DNA from: Gammaproteobacteria bacterium
GTDB taxonomy: Bacteria; Pseudomonadota; Gammaproteobacteria; Thiohalomonadales; Thiohalomonadaceae
Direction of reading: 5' to 3'
Length of the DNA: 64,000 nt
NCBI GenBank assembly: GCA_003252455.1
Contig: QKED01000012.1
Coordinates: 1-64,000, forward strand
Within the stretch, counting starts at the first letter, position 1. Each line of letters begins with the position of its first letter. A program made the position numbers and the translations under genes. A model generated the notes under the pieces. The model was not told the origin of the DNA. It did not search any database and saw only the letters and a program-made list of their open reading frames with translations. Shown here in pieces: positions 1 to 14,243 of the stretch.

Positions 1-649
1 GCGAGAGCAGCGGACACGCCTCCTGGCCATGCGCGTCGCTACTGGCGTGGGTGTGGCGCAGCAGCGCGTGCATGGTTTGGCCGATCAGCTCGGCGTCCTC
101 ACGACAGCCGAGTAGCTCCAGGCAGGTGCGGTTGACGAAGGTGCAGCGCCCGTCGAGGTCGAGGCCGAAGATTGCCTCGGCGGTGGAGTCGAGCAGGGTA
201 CGTACCTGTTCTTCGCTGCGGCGCAGGTTGCGGTGGGTGCGCGAGAGGTCGAGGTGGGTGCGCACCCGTGCCAGTACCTCGTTCTCCTCCAGCGGCTTGG
301 TGATGTAGTCGACCCCGCCGCTGGCGAAGGCACGGAGTTTGTCGTGGTTGTCCTTCGAGGCGCTGATGAAGATCACCGGCACACTGGCGGTGGCGGGCGC
401 CTCCTTGAGGCGGTCACAGACGGTAAAGCCATCCATGCGCTCCATGCGGATGTCGAGCAGGATCAGGTCGGGCGGCTCGCCCAGGGCCGATTTGAGCGCC
501 GCCTCGCCCCCGGGGAAGGCGCGCACCTCGTAGCCCTCGTCGCTGAGCATACGTGTCAGTAGGCGCAGGTTGGCCAGCGTATCGTCGATGATCATCACGC
601 TCAGTTGCTTGAGCGATTCAGCCACGGCTGGGGTCGGGGGCTGAGTCAT
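1..649 (-). CDS. Response regulator with PAS domain (partial, runs off left edge)
   Basis: The first 216 residues are present; the rest lies outside the window. Residues 17-135 form a CheY-like receiver: the acidic pair in IIDDT, phosphoacceptor Asp66 in LLDIRM, Ser/Thr in FISAS and Lys in TKPLEE are all visible. A PAS domain begins near residue 150 (VRTLLDSTAEAIFGLDLDG) and continues to the edge. The ATG overlaps the stop of the upstream hybrid kinase by four bases (ATGA), so the two are very likely translationally coupled and the regulator is a probable partner of that kinase. The output domain (histidine kinase, GGDEF or other) cannot be seen. The receiver and PAS calls are firm; the function is not known. 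Confidence 0.85.
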   Translation of the reverse strand, partial: MTQPPTPAVAESLKQLSVMIIDDTLANLRLLTRMLSDEGYEVRAFPGGEAALKSALGEPPDLILLDIRMERMDGFTVCDRLKEAPATASVPVIFISASKDNHDKLRAFASGGVDYITKPLEENEVLARVRTHLDLSRTHRNLRRSEEQVRTLLDSTAEAIFGLDLDGRCTFVNRTCLELLGCREDAELIGQTMHALLRHTHASSDAHGQEACPLLS

Positions 650-3486
650 GCGGGGTCCTCACTGGGCAACGCGTCGAGTCGGGCGTAGATCTTGTGATAC
701 GCGTACTCTTCGTACCATGCCTTGAGTTGCACCACCAGCTCGGGGTGCGATTGACGTAGCGGTACCAGGGCCTGATGGAAGGACTCGTCGTTGCCGCTGT
801 CGAGGGCGGCGCGCAGTTGGCGTGCACAGTGTGCGGGGATACCTTCCGGCGCGCCCTCCGCGTCGAGGGCATAGTGCCAGCTGAGCGGCAGTTGCTCGGC
901 GAGCAGGGCCAGCAAGCGCTCCAGGCGCACCGGCTTCTCCAGTACCGCGTCGACCCCGGCGGCAAAGGCCTTGGCCAGCTCCTCTTGCAGCACCCGCCCA
1001 CTGGTGGCGATGAGCGGGATGTGTGTGGGGCTCACCTCGCGCACGGCCTGGACCAGGGTATTGCAGCGCGCTTCGTCGAGCTGCAGGGCGGCGATCAGCG
1101 CATCCGGCGGATCGGTGCGCAGGAGGTGTAGCGCCTCGTTGCCACAGTCACTGCTCACCAGTTGGAAGCCGAGCGGGGCGAGTAACTGCTGCAGGATCGC
1201 CAACTGACCGGGGTTGTCGTCCACCAGCAGGAGCTTCAACGCCTGTTCGACGCCATCGCGGCGTAGGTAACCGGTGGGCTGGGGTAGGTCGGGGCGCGGC
1301 GGGGCCGATGCCAACGGCCTCAGCGGTAGGGAGAGGGTAAAGCTGGAGCCGAGGCCGAGCTGACTCTGTACCCGGCACTCGCCACCCATCAGGCCGAGCA
1401 ACTGTTGCGTGATGGCCAGGCCGAGCCCGCTGCCGGCGCTGCGGTTGTGCAGGTCACCACTCTGTACGAAGGGCTCGAAGATGTGCTCGATCTGCTCCTC
1501 GGCGATGCCGGGGCCGGTGTCGCTCACCACCAGGGTCAGGGTCTCTTGGGCGTAGCTGGCGACCACGCGCACCTCCCCCTGTTGGGTGAACTTGACCGCG
1601 TTACTGAGCAGGTTGCCGACCACCTGACCGAGGCGGTGGGCATCCACCTCCACATAGTGAGGCAACTGCTCGAAGCCCCGGCAGGCGAGCTCCAACCCCT
1701 TGCTCCGGCAGCTCTCGGCCACTTGTCCGCACAGTTCGTGCAGCAGTTCGGGCAGGCGCGTGGGCACGGGGTTGAGCTCCAGGTGGCCTGCCTCGACCTT
1801 GGAGAGGTCGAGGATGTCGCCGATCATCTCCAAGAGGCGTTCGCTGGCACGCATGATCTGCTCCACCGAGCGGCGTTGCGGGCCGCTGAGGGCGCGGTCG
1901 CGCAGCAGGATCTGTGCGTAACCGAGTACCGCGTTGAGCGGTGTACGCAGGTCGTGGCTCATCTGCGCGAGGAACAGGCCCTTGCTGCGGTTGCCCACGA
2001 GTGCCGCCTCGCGTGCGTCGATCAGCTCCTGTTCGGCACGCTTGCGGGCGCTGATGTCGTGCAGAGTGACCACCGCCCCCTGGCAGCTCTCACCGAACAT
2101 CAGTGGCACGGCGGTGAGGCTCATGTCCAGTGGGTGGCCATCGGGTAGTAGGGTCTGGTCGTCTTCGTGGTGATGGCGCTGGTGCTGGCGGATCGTCTGC
2201 TCGATGGGACACGCCTCGGCTGGGTGCTGGGCCTCTGTGTCGGCATGGGTGTGCAGCAGCTGATGCAGATTGTGCCCGAGGAGCTGGTGCAGGGGGCGCT
2301 CTAACAGGCGGCTCGCCTCGCGGTTGGCGAAGGTGATATCGCCCTGGGTGTCGAGCACGAAGAGCCCCTCACCCAGGGTGTCGGCCACCTCGTGCAGGCG
2401 CCGCTCGCTGGCGGCGAGTGCCTGACGTGCGCGTCGGCGCAGCAGCAGGCCGCGCAGCAGGCGCCATTCGAGGTAGGGCAGGAGGATGCCGAGGGCCATC
2501 AGTAGGGGGAGCCAACCGCTGCTGCGCGCGAGCGAGAGGGGGGTGGGCAGGGCCGCACTGGGGGTGAAGGAGACGGCATACCAGCGCAGTACCCCCCCTC
2601 GACTGCGCAGCGCCTGCGGCAGGCTGAAGGCGAGTGGGGTGAAGACGAAGAGCCCCTCGTCGTTGAGCAGGTGCCCGGGCTGGTTGGTGCGTATCGCCGC
2701 CCAGGCTGAGGGGTAGCGCGCGGCGAACGAGGTGCCGTGGTCGAACATGAAGCCCCAGTTCTGGCGCGGGTCGGCGGAGGTGAGCCAGTAGCCATCCGCG
2801 TTGAGCAACATACCGCTCTCGCCGATGTGGGTGAGAAACTCCTCCAGCAGCGGGCCCGCCAGATAGTTGAGTACCAACACACCGCGCGTGTAACCCTGCG
2901 CATCGGTGACCGGCGAGGCGAGGCGCAGCATCGGCTTGAGGGGTTGTTCGATGGCGCCGTTCTCGATGTTCAGGTCGAGCGGCGAGAGGTAGATCTCCTC
3001 GGGCTCCAGTTGGATGCTCTGCTGAAAGTAGTAGCGCTGATGCTTGTCTTGCAGCTCCGCCTCGGGCACCGCCTCGGTGCTGGCGGGCGACCAGTTGATA
3101 CGCACCCGCTCGTGCCCCTTCTCATCGAGTAGACGCACCTGGTCGTAGTGCTGGCGCACCTGCGCCAGATTGGCCATGCCCTGCTCCAGGAGACGGCGAT
3201 TCTCCTCGCTGGGGTCGGCGAGATAGGCCTCGACGCAGGGGGTGTGGGTGAAGATGCGCAGGTCGTCGATGGCCATCTTCAGGCCATCTCGCAGCTGCTC
3301 GCTGTCGATGGCCAGGCGGTTGCCCAGGCGCTGAATCAGCGCGTCACGGCTCTGGCGCTCTTGCGCCTGATAGGTGAGGAGACCGGTCACCAGCAGCAGG
3401 GGCAGGGTGACCAGGTAGGCCAGCAGGAGGTGGCGGGTCAGCTCCCCCTTGGGGCCGAAGATCCAGTTGGCGAGCATGGCACGCAT
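646..3486 (-). CDS. Membrane-bound PAS hybrid sensor histidine kinase with degenerate receiver
   Basis: 946 residues. One transmembrane helix lies at about 19-40 and a second at about 324-342, enclosing a roughly 280-residue extracytoplasmic sensor region of Cache type by layout. A PAS domain follows (about 360-480), then HisKA with the H-box in MSHDLRTPLNAVLG, then HATPase with the N box NLLSNAVKF and G box DTGPGI. The receiver-like domain near residues 748-865 keeps the acidic pair (LLLVDDN), the Thr/Ser (IATSG) and the Lys (EKPV). The expected phosphoacceptor position reads PDALIAALQL, with Ala in place of Asp, so it probably cannot be phosphorylated. The C-terminal 60 residues resemble the tail of the upstream CheB-CheR kinase. 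The gene starts 19 bases after that kinase ends and overlaps the next regulator; it is the middle gene of a signalling operon. The ligand is unknown. Confidence 0.88.
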   Translation of the reverse strand: MRAMLANWIFGPKGELTRHLLLAYLVTLPLLLVTGLLTYQAQERQSRDALIQRLGNRLAIDSEQLRDGLKMAIDDLRIFTHTPCVEAYLADPSEENRRLLEQGMANLAQVRQHYDQVRLLDEKGHERVRINWSPASTEAVPEAELQDKHQRYYFQQSIQLEPEEIYLSPLDLNIENGAIEQPLKPMLRLASPVTDAQGYTRGVLVLNYLAGPLLEEFLTHIGESGMLLNADGYWLTSADPRQNWGFMFDHGTSFAARYPSAWAAIRTNQPGHLLNDEGLFVFTPLAFSLPQALRSRGGVLRWYAVSFTPSAALPTPLSLARSSGWLPLLMALGILLPYLEWRLLRGLLLRRRARQALAASERRLHEVADTLGEGLFVLDTQGDITFANREASRLLERPLHQLLGHNLHQLLHTHADTEAQHPAEACPIEQTIRQHQRHHHEDDQTLLPDGHPLDMSLTAVPLMFGESCQGAVVTLHDISARKRAEQELIDAREAALVGNRSKGLFLAQMSHDLRTPLNAVLGYAQILLRDRALSGPQRRSVEQIMRASERLLEMIGDILDLSKVEAGHLELNPVPTRLPELLHELCGQVAESCRSKGLELACRGFEQLPHYVEVDAHRLGQVVGNLLSNAVKFTQQGEVRVVASYAQETLTLVVSDTGPGIAEEQIEHIFEPFVQSGDLHNRSAGSGLGLAITQQLLGLMGGECRVQSQLGLGSSFTLSLPLRPLASAPPRPDLPQPTGYLRRDGVEQALKLLLVDDNPGQLAILQQLLAPLGFQLVSSDCGNEALHLLRTDPPDALIAALQLDEARCNTLVQAVREVSPTHIPLIATSGRVLQEELAKAFAAGVDAVLEKPVRLERLLALLAEQLPLSWHYALDAEGAPEGIPAHCARQLRAALDSGNDESFHQALVPLRQSHPELVVQLKAWYEEYAYHKIYARLDALPSEDPA

Positions 3487-3505
3487 CGGGTCGCTTTCGG
3501 CTGGG

Positions 3506-8584
<5,079 letters not shown>

Positions 8585-8783
8585 GGCTACGGGGCCTCGG
8601 AGTGCGGTAGTGTGACTTCAGACGCAGAGTCGTGCGGGAATGGGCAGCTAACAGCCTGCCAGAGTATAGCTTTCCTGAGAACCTGGAAAGATTCTATCTT
8701 ACGTTAAAGTAAGTGATTTTGACGGGTTTTGGACGCCGGGAGGGGCCTCAAGGGGAGGTTTTTCGGGGCGGCGTGGGGCCGGG

Positions 8784-8810
8784 CGGCGCCTGTGTGGGGC
8801 TCAGGCGCCG
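8784..8810 (-). terminator. Hairpin just downstream of folE2 (no T-tract)
   Basis: A perfect 9-bp stem (8784-8792 with 8802-8810) and 9-base loop lie 12 bases after the folE2 stop. No T run follows on the minus strand, so this is either a weak or factor-assisted terminator or an mRNA 3'-end stabiliser. Confidence 0.4.
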
Positions 8811-8821
8811 TGGTTCGTGGC

Positions 8822-9622
8822 TTAGACGCGCTTGTCGCGCTCGATGAGGGCGTAGGCGGAGTGGTTGTGGATCGACTCGAAGTTCTCGGACTCGGCGATG
8901 TAGTAGGTGATGCGCTCGTCGTTGTTCAGACGCACGGCGACGTCACGGACCATATCTTCGACGAACTTCGGGTTGTCGTAGGCGCGCTCGGTGACGAACT
9001 TCTCGTCGGGGCGCTTCAACAGGCCGTAGAGCTGGCAGGAGGCCTCCTCCTCGACCAGGTCGATGAGGTCCTCGATCCAGACGAAACCCTCGGTGAGGGC
9101 GGTGACGGTGACGTGCGAGCGCTGGTTGTGCGCGCCGCGATCGGAGATCTTCTTCGAGCAGGGGCAGAGGCTGGTCACCGGCACCACCACCTTGATCAAC
9201 AGGCTCGGGACGCCGTTGGTGATCTGGCCGATGAAGCACACGTCGTAGTCCATCAGGCTCTGCACGCCGGAGACCGGGGCGGCCTTGTTGACGAAGTAGG
9301 GGAAGCTCATCTCGATGTGGCCGGACTTGGCCTCCAGCAGCTCCACCATCTCGCCGAGCATCTCCTTGAACGACTCGACGGTGATCTCACGCTCGTGGCG
9401 GTTGAGGATCTCGACGAAGCGAGACATGTGCGTGCCCTTGTAGTTGTGCGGCAGGTTCACGTACATGTTGAAGTTGGCGATGGTGTGCTGCTCGCCACCA
9501 CTGCGGTCGCTGACCTTCACCGGATGACGGATATCCTTGATACCCACCTTGTTGATGGGGATGTGGCGGGTATCCGTGCTGCTCTGCACGTCGGCGATTT
9601 CGGTCTTGCACTCGTCGGTCAT
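8822..9622 (-). CDS. folE2: GTP cyclohydrolase IB (FolE2)
   Basis: 266 residues, the usual FolE2 length. It converts GTP to 7,8-dihydroneopterin triphosphate, the entry to tetrahydrofolate and queuosine. The conserved SLCPCSK segment with the family's metal-binding/catalytic cysteine, followed by the [11 protein letters not shown] motif, identifies the COG1469 type rather than FolE1. I chose the ATG at 9622, two bases after the queD stop, because GAGGAAGAG precedes it at good spacing; a longer frame starting inside queD is not needed. It is the last gene of the xseB-ispA-dxs-queD-folE2 run and is followed by a hairpin. FolE2 enzymes accept metals other than zinc, and some bacteria use them under zinc limitation; no Zur site is evident here. 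Confidence 0.93.
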   Translation of the reverse strand: MTDECKTEIADVQSSTDTRHIPINKVGIKDIRHPVKVSDRSGGEQHTIANFNMYVNLPHNYKGTHMSRFVEILNRHEREITVESFKEMLGEMVELLEAKSGHIEMSFPYFVNKAAPVSGVQSLMDYDVCFIGQITNGVPSLLIKVVVPVTSLCPCSKKISDRGAHNQRSHVTVTALTEGFVWIEDLIDLVEEEASCQLYGLLKRPDEKFVTERAYDNPKFVEDMVRDVAVRLNNDERITYYIAESENFESIHNHSAYALIERDKRV

Positions 9623-9624
9623 GG

Positions 9625-10008
9625 TCACTCTTCCTCGGTGTAGCGTGCACAGGCGCGCTCGGTCTCCCATAGGGTGACGGCGCTGACCTGCACACGCGGG
9701 TCGTTCAGCTCCTCTGCCAGGCGGCGGTAGAGCCAGGCGGCCATGTTTTCGGCCGTGGGGTTGATGGTGTCGAAGGGCGGGATCTCGTTGATGTACTGAT
9801 GGTCCAGCTCATCGGTGATGCGTTTGGTGTGCTGCTTGATCGCCTTGAAGTCGATCACCATGCCGAGGGCATCGAGCGCGCGCGCGCTCACCTCCACCTC
9901 CACCTTCCAATTGTGGCCGTGCAGGCGGCGGCAGTCGCCGGGGTAGTCGCGCAGGGCATGGGCAGCGGCGAAGTCGCTGACCACCTTCAAGGTGTATTTT
10001 CCACTCAT
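9625..10008 (-). CDS. queD: 6-carboxy-5,6,7,8-tetrahydropterin synthase (QueD/PTPS family)
   Basis: 127 residues. It acts on dihydroneopterin triphosphate, the FolE2 product, giving 6-carboxytetrahydropterin for queuosine/7-deazaguanine synthesis. Visible features: zinc-ligand histidines in AAAHAL and in LHGHNW, the catalytic Cys in GDCRRLHGH, the Asp-His pair in ELDHQYIN and the pterin-binding Glu in WETE. The Cys-x3-His-Gly-His arrangement favours QueD over the eukaryote-like PTPS. It sits 42 bases after dxs and two bases before folE2, so substrate producer and consumer are co-transcribed. No queC, queE or queF is present in this window. Confidence 0.88.
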   Translation of the reverse strand: MSGKYTLKVVSDFAAAHALRDYPGDCRRLHGHNWKVEVEVSARALDALGMVIDFKAIKQHTKRITDELDHQYINEIPPFDTINPTAENMAAWLYRRLAEELNDPRVQVSAVTLWETERACARYTEEE

Positions 10009-10050
10009 GTGCGGTGACTTGGTTCTCGTGGAGGGTCTCGTGGCGGGGTC

Positions 10051-11922
10051 TCAATCCTGGCCCAGGGCGAGGCGGGCGAGGATGGCCTGACGGATGCCGG
10101 GGCCATCCAGCCCGCAGCGGGCCAGCAGCTCCTCGCGGCCACCCTGTTCGACAAAGGCGTCGGGTAGCCCCAGGTGCAGTATCTGGGTGGCGATGGCGTG
10201 GGAATCAAGCAGCTCGCGTACGCCGCTGCCGGCCCCGCCCATCATCACGTTCTCCTCGATGGTCACCAGCAGCGTGTGGCTTTGGGCCAGCTCCAGCACC
10301 AGCGCCGCGTCGAGGGGTTTGACGAAGCGCATGTTGACCAGGGTGGCATCGAGCGCCTCGGCCACCTCGGCGGCGACCGCCACCAGGCTGCCGAAGGCGA
10401 GCAGGGCCACCTTCTGCCCACGGCGGCGCAGCTCGCCCTTGCCCATGGGCAGGGGGTCGAGGCTCGCCGCGACCGGGGTACCGGGGCCGGTACCGCGCGG
10501 GTAGCGCACCGCGCTCGGGCCGTTGTGCGCGATGCCGGTGGCGAGCATACGGCGGCACTCGTTCTCGTCCGCCGGGGCCATCACCACCATATTCGGGATG
10601 CAGCGCAGGAAGCTGAGGTCGAAGTTGCCGGCGTGGGTCGGGCCGTCGGGGCCGACGATGCCGGCGCGGTCGATGGCGAACAGCACCGGCAGTTTCTGCA
10701 GGGCGACGTCGTGGATCAGCTGGTCGTAGGCGCGCTGCAGGAAGGTGGAGTAGATGGCCACCACCGGCTTGAGCCCGTCGCAGGCCATGCCCGCCGCTAG
10801 CGTCACGGCGTGCTGCTCGGCGATGCCGACATCGAAGTAGCGCTCGGGGTACTCCTTGGAGAAGCGCACCAGCCCGGAGCCCTCGCGCATCGCCGGGGTG
10901 ATGCCGACCAACTCGGGGGTGACGGCGGCCTGGTCGCAGAGCCAGTCGCCGAAGACCTGGGTGTAGGTGGGGCCGCTGGCGGCCTTGGCCTCCATCTTAC
11001 CGGTGGCCGGGTCGAAGCGCGGCACGCCGTGGAACGAACAGGGGTCGTCCTCGGCGGGGGCGTAGCCGCGCCCCTTCTGTGTCACCACGTGCAGGAACTG
11101 CGGGCCGGAGAGGTGGGTGATGTTGCGCAGGGTCTTGATCAGCGCATCCAGGTCGTGCCCATCCACCGGACCGATGTAGTTGAAGCCCAGCTCCTCGAAC
11201 AGGGTACCGGGGACCATCATCCCCTTCATGTGCTCCTCGGCGCGACGTGCCAGCTCCCACACCGGGGGCATGGCCGAGAGCACCTTCTTGCTCCCCTCGC
11301 GCATGGTCGAGTAGACCCGCCCGGACATCAGCCGCGCCAGGTAGTTGGAGAGGCCGCCGACGTTGGGCGAGATGGACATGTCGTTGTCGTTGAGCACCAC
11401 CAGCAGGTCGGCGTCGAGGTCACCGGCGTGGTTGAGCGCCTCGAAGGCCATGCCGGCGGTCATCGCGCCATCGCCGATCACCGCACAGGCGCGGCGTCGA
11501 TTGCCGCTCGCCTTGGCCGCCAGGGCCATGCCGAGGGCGGCGCCGATGGAGGTGCTGGAGTGGCCGGTGCCGAAGGTGTCGTAGGGGCTCTCTTCGCGCT
11601 TGGGGAAGCCGGCCAGGCCACCGAGTTGGCGCAGGCTCGGCATCTGGCCGCCGCGCCCGGTGAGGATCTTGTGCGGATAGCTCTGGTGGCCCACGTCCCA
11701 CACCAGGCGGTCGTCCGGGGTGTTGAGCACGTAGTGCAGGGCGATGGTCAGCTCTACCGTGCCGAGGCTAGAGGAGAGGTGGCCGCCGGTGCGCCCGACC
11801 GACTGCACCAGGAAGCTGCGCATCTCCTGGGCGAGTTGCTGCAACTGCGCCAGATTGAGGCGACGCAGCTGTTCGGGGGAGGTGATCTCCCCCAGCACAG
11901 GGTATTTGCTCAGCTCGGGCAT
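10051..11922 (-). CDS. dxs: 1-deoxy-D-xylulose-5-phosphate synthase
   Basis: 623 residues, full length. It condenses pyruvate and glyceraldehyde 3-phosphate to DXP using thiamine diphosphate, the first step of the MEP isoprenoid pathway (and a source for thiamine and pyridoxal phosphate). The thiamine-diphosphate motif GDGAMTAGM with the downstream NDNDMSI is clear, as are the transketolase-like middle domain ([32 protein letters not shown]) and the C-terminal domain. It follows ispA by about 130 bases, the arrangement of the enterobacterial xseB-ispA-dxs operon. No strong Shine-Dalgarno is seen before the ATG. Confidence 0.97.
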   Translation of the reverse strand: MPELSKYPVLGEITSPEQLRRLNLAQLQQLAQEMRSFLVQSVGRTGGHLSSSLGTVELTIALHYVLNTPDDRLVWDVGHQSYPHKILTGRGGQMPSLRQLGGLAGFPKREESPYDTFGTGHSSTSIGAALGMALAAKASGNRRRACAVIGDGAMTAGMAFEALNHAGDLDADLLVVLNDNDMSISPNVGGLSNYLARLMSGRVYSTMREGSKKVLSAMPPVWELARRAEEHMKGMMVPGTLFEELGFNYIGPVDGHDLDALIKTLRNITHLSGPQFLHVVTQKGRGYAPAEDDPCSFHGVPRFDPATGKMEAKAASGPTYTQVFGDWLCDQAAVTPELVGITPAMREGSGLVRFSKEYPERYFDVGIAEQHAVTLAAGMACDGLKPVVAIYSTFLQRAYDQLIHDVALQKLPVLFAIDRAGIVGPDGPTHAGNFDLSFLRCIPNMVVMAPADENECRRMLATGIAHNGPSAVRYPRGTGPGTPVAASLDPLPMGKGELRRRGQKVALLAFGSLVAVAAEVAEALDATLVNMRFVKPLDAALVLELAQSHTLLVTIEENVMMGGAGSGVRELLDSHAIATQILHLGLPDAFVEQGGREELLARCGLDGPGIRQAILARLALGQD

Positions 11923-12051
11923 AGGTGGGTCAGGCTCGGCTCGGACGGAAAATCGGCAATGATGACGGTAAGGTCAACGTCATGCAAGACAATTCGAGCA
12001 AGTGCTTGATTGGGGAGGATTCCCCGGTCTTACGCAGGGGTATGCGCCGGG

Positions 12052-12942
12052 TCAATTGGCACGCTCGACAATGTAGGCGGAGATCCAGCGCAGGGGGTCC
12101 GCCGCGGCGCCGAACCCCTCCAGTGCCGCCTGGGCCTGGTCGTTGAGGGCGTGCGCCTTGGCCTTGGCCGCATCGAGTCCGAGCAGGGAGGTGTAGGTGG
12201 CCTTACCGCGCTCGGCGTCGGAGCCCTGGGGTTTGCCCAGCACCTCGGTGCTCGCCTCGACGTCGAGGATATCGTCGCGGATCTGAAAGGCGAGGCCGAT
12301 GCAAGCGGCGTAGGTGTCGAGCCTGGCGAGGGTGGCGGCGTCCACCTCGGGGGCGGCGAGGGCGCCGAGGGCCACCGAGGCGCGGATCAGCGCGCCGGTC
12401 TTGTAGGCGTGCATCTGTTCGAGCTGCTCGACCGTGATCGGTTGCCCCTCGGCGGCGATGTCGATCGCCTGCCCACCACACATACCGGGGGCGCCGGCGG
12501 CGTTGGCCAGGGTCGCTACCTGGCGCAGACGGCGGGCGGCGTCGTCGCCCATCTCCGGGTCGCTGGCGAGGATCTCGAAGGCGAGGGCCTGCAGCGCGTC
12601 ACCGGCGAGGATCGCGGTGGCCTCGTCGAACGCCTTGTGGCAGGTGGGCTTGCCCCGGCGCAGGTCGTCGTCGTCCATCGCCGGCAGGTCGTCGTGCACC
12701 AGGGAGTAGGCGTGGATCAGCTCTACCGCACAGGCGGGGCCGTCGAGGGCGTGTAGTGGCACGCCGAAGAGGCTGCCGGCCATGTAGACCAGCGCCGGGC
12801 GCACGCGCTTGCCACCATCGAGACAGACGTAGCGCATCGCCTGGTGCAGTGCCAGGGGCGGTACCTCGGCGCTGGGCAGGCGCGCCTCCAGGGCCAGCTC
12901 CAGGCGTTGGCGATACTGATCGAGCAGGGGGTTGAGGCTCAT
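12052..12942 (-). CDS. ispA: Farnesyl (polyprenyl) diphosphate synthase
   Basis: 296 residues. It adds isopentenyl diphosphate to dimethylallyl and geranyl diphosphate to give farnesyl diphosphate for quinones, undecaprenyl carrier and, in phototrophs, pigments. The first Asp-rich motif reads VHDDLPAMDDDDLRRG (the short-chain bacterial DDx4D form) and the second FQIRDDILDVE; GKRVRP is the IPP-binding region. The frame stays open upstream, but the ATG at 12942 overlaps the xseB stop (ATGA), matching the conserved xseB-ispA coupling and family length, so the longer start is rejected. Product chain length is inferred from similarity to IspA. Confidence 0.95.
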   Translation of the reverse strand: MSLNPLLDQYRQRLELALEARLPSAEVPPLALHQAMRYVCLDGGKRVRPALVYMAGSLFGVPLHALDGPACAVELIHAYSLVHDDLPAMDDDDLRRGKPTCHKAFDEATAILAGDALQALAFEILASDPEMGDDAARRLRQVATLANAAGAPGMCGGQAIDIAAEGQPITVEQLEQMHAYKTGALIRASVALGALAAPEVDAATLARLDTYAACIGLAFQIRDDILDVEASTEVLGKPQGSDAERGKATYTSLLGLDAAKAKAHALNDQAQAALEGFGAAADPLRWISAYIVERAN

Positions 12943-13226
12943 GCGTCGGGCTCCTGGGGAGGGGTCTCGGATTCGGTGTAGGGGTGTAGCTCGGCCTCGG
13001 CGTCCTGCTCCAGGAGGATCTGCACCTTCTGTTGTGCGGCGTCCAGGCTCTGGCGACAGCGGCGGGTGAGGGCGATGCCGCGCTCGAAGTGGTCGAGGGC
13101 CTGCTCCAGGGTCAGCTCGCCCTGCTCCATCTGCTCGGCCAGCCCCTCCAGCTCGGCCATCGCCTGCTCGAACGCCAGGGGTTCCTGCGCCTTGTTGCTC
13201 GCCTTGCGTGCCACCGCTGCCTCCAC
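12939..13226 (-). CDS. xseB: Exodeoxyribonuclease VII small subunit
   Basis: 95 residues. It is the small partner of XseA in the single-strand-specific exonuclease VII. The core LAFEQAMAELEGLAEQME...GELTLEQALDHFERG is the family signature and forms a helical hairpin. The N-terminal 15 residues (Lys/Ala-rich) and the acidic tail are less conserved. It is the first gene of the xseB-ispA-dxs operon, with the stop overlapping the ispA ATG. The large subunit xseA is not in the window. Confidence 0.92.
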   Translation of the reverse strand: MEAAVARKASNKAQEPLAFEQAMAELEGLAEQMEQGELTLEQALDHFERGIALTRRCRQSLDAAQQKVQILLEQDAEAELHPYTESETPPQEPDA

Positions 13227-13437
13227 GTGGGGATGTCGAAAGGTGGGCTAAGTTAACCCAGCCCCGAAAGGGGGTCAAACTGGCCCCGGCAGGCTGTGCA
13301 CAGGTACTAGGTGGTGTCGCATGGGTGGTTGCAGGGAGCGGCGACGCGACCGCTCTGTGGGACACGAACGCGAGATTCGGCGCGATCGCCGCCTATGGTG
13401 TTAGTATCACCCTGACGACAACGGCACGAGGTGCAGC

Positions 13438-14226
13438 ATGGCCAATGGCTTGAACAGGATGGTGGCGCTGATCGCCCTCACCACGGCGGCACAGGGGGCG
13501 GTGGCGCTCGACCTGGGCTTTGAGCTGGGTGGTGAATATATGCGCTGGGAGGAGTACCACGGCGGTGATCGCCTGCTCGACGAGCAGGGCATGCGCACCC
13601 GCTTTGCCGTGGCCCTGCTCGGCGAGCGGGGTGGGCTCTACGATTGGCGCAGTCATGTGGGCATGTTGGTCGGTCAGCTCGCCTACAGTGGGCAGGACTG
13701 GAACGGCGCGCCGGTCGGCACCAGCACCAACTATTTCGGTGTCGAGGCGCAGCTTGAGCTGAGCCTCAACCGTACCCTGTGGCTCGACCTGCACCCCACC
13801 GCCGCCTATAACTACGCCGCCTGGTCGCGCGCCATCAATGGGGCCGGTGGTTACACCGAGCACTACACCTTGAGTGAGCTGAGCGTCGGCCTGGAGCGGC
13901 GCCTCGGCGAGGTGGGGAGTTGGGGTTATCACGTGGCCCTCGGTCAGCCACTGATGGTGGATGAGCAGACCAAGGTGCTGGGCGTCGAGCTGACACTGGA
14001 GCCCGACCCACGTCCCATGTTCAAGTTTGGTGTCGCCTACCGGGCGCGCAAACAGCTCACCGTGACCCTCGACTATCTGGGCTATCGCTTCGGTGAGTCC
14101 TCGCCCTCAGCGCAGACCATCCCCTACGACCAGGACGGCGACGGGGTGGACGAGCAGGTGCACGTGGTGCAGCCGCAGAGCCACCTGGACCGCTTCGCCG
14201 TCGGGGTGCAGATCGGCTTCAACTGA
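13438..14226 (+). CDS. Predicted outer-membrane beta-barrel protein, function unknown
   Basis: 262 residues with a probable signal peptide (about 1-23, ending AVA). The mature part alternates polar and hydrophobic residues in many short strands rich in Tyr and Trp (for example YDWRSHVGMLVGQLAYSG and LTVTLDYLGYRFG), and the last strand ends FAVGVQIGFN. This is the look of a small barrel of roughly 10-12 strands. A DQDGDGVDE stretch near residue 230 resembles an EF-hand or thrombospondin-type calcium loop, probably in an extracellular loop. GAGGTG precedes the ATG. It is transcribed divergently from xseB and convergently with the next gene. I do not recognise a named family. Confidence 0.75.
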   Translation: MANGLNRMVALIALTTAAQGAVALDLGFELGGEYMRWEEYHGGDRLLDEQGMRTRFAVALLGERGGLYDWRSHVGMLVGQLAYSGQDWNGAPVGTSTNYFGVEAQLELSLNRTLWLDLHPTAAYNYAAWSRAINGAGGYTEHYTLSELSVGLERRLGEVGSWGYHVALGQPLMVDEQTKVLGVELTLEPDPRPMFKFGVAYRARKQLTVTLDYLGYRFGESSPSAQTIPYDQDGDGVDEQVHVVQPQSHLDRFAVGVQIGFN

Positions 14227-14243
14227 CCCCGCCGGTGTGCCGC

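Noticed and set aside
646-850. Histidine phosphotransfer (HPt) domain at the C-terminus of the hybrid kinases
   Set aside because: The shared tail lacks a conserved His in an HPt-like context and is only about 60 residues long.
12012-12025. Short hairpin between ispA and dxs as an attenuator
   Set aside because: Only a 5-bp stem with no T-tract; too weak to support.
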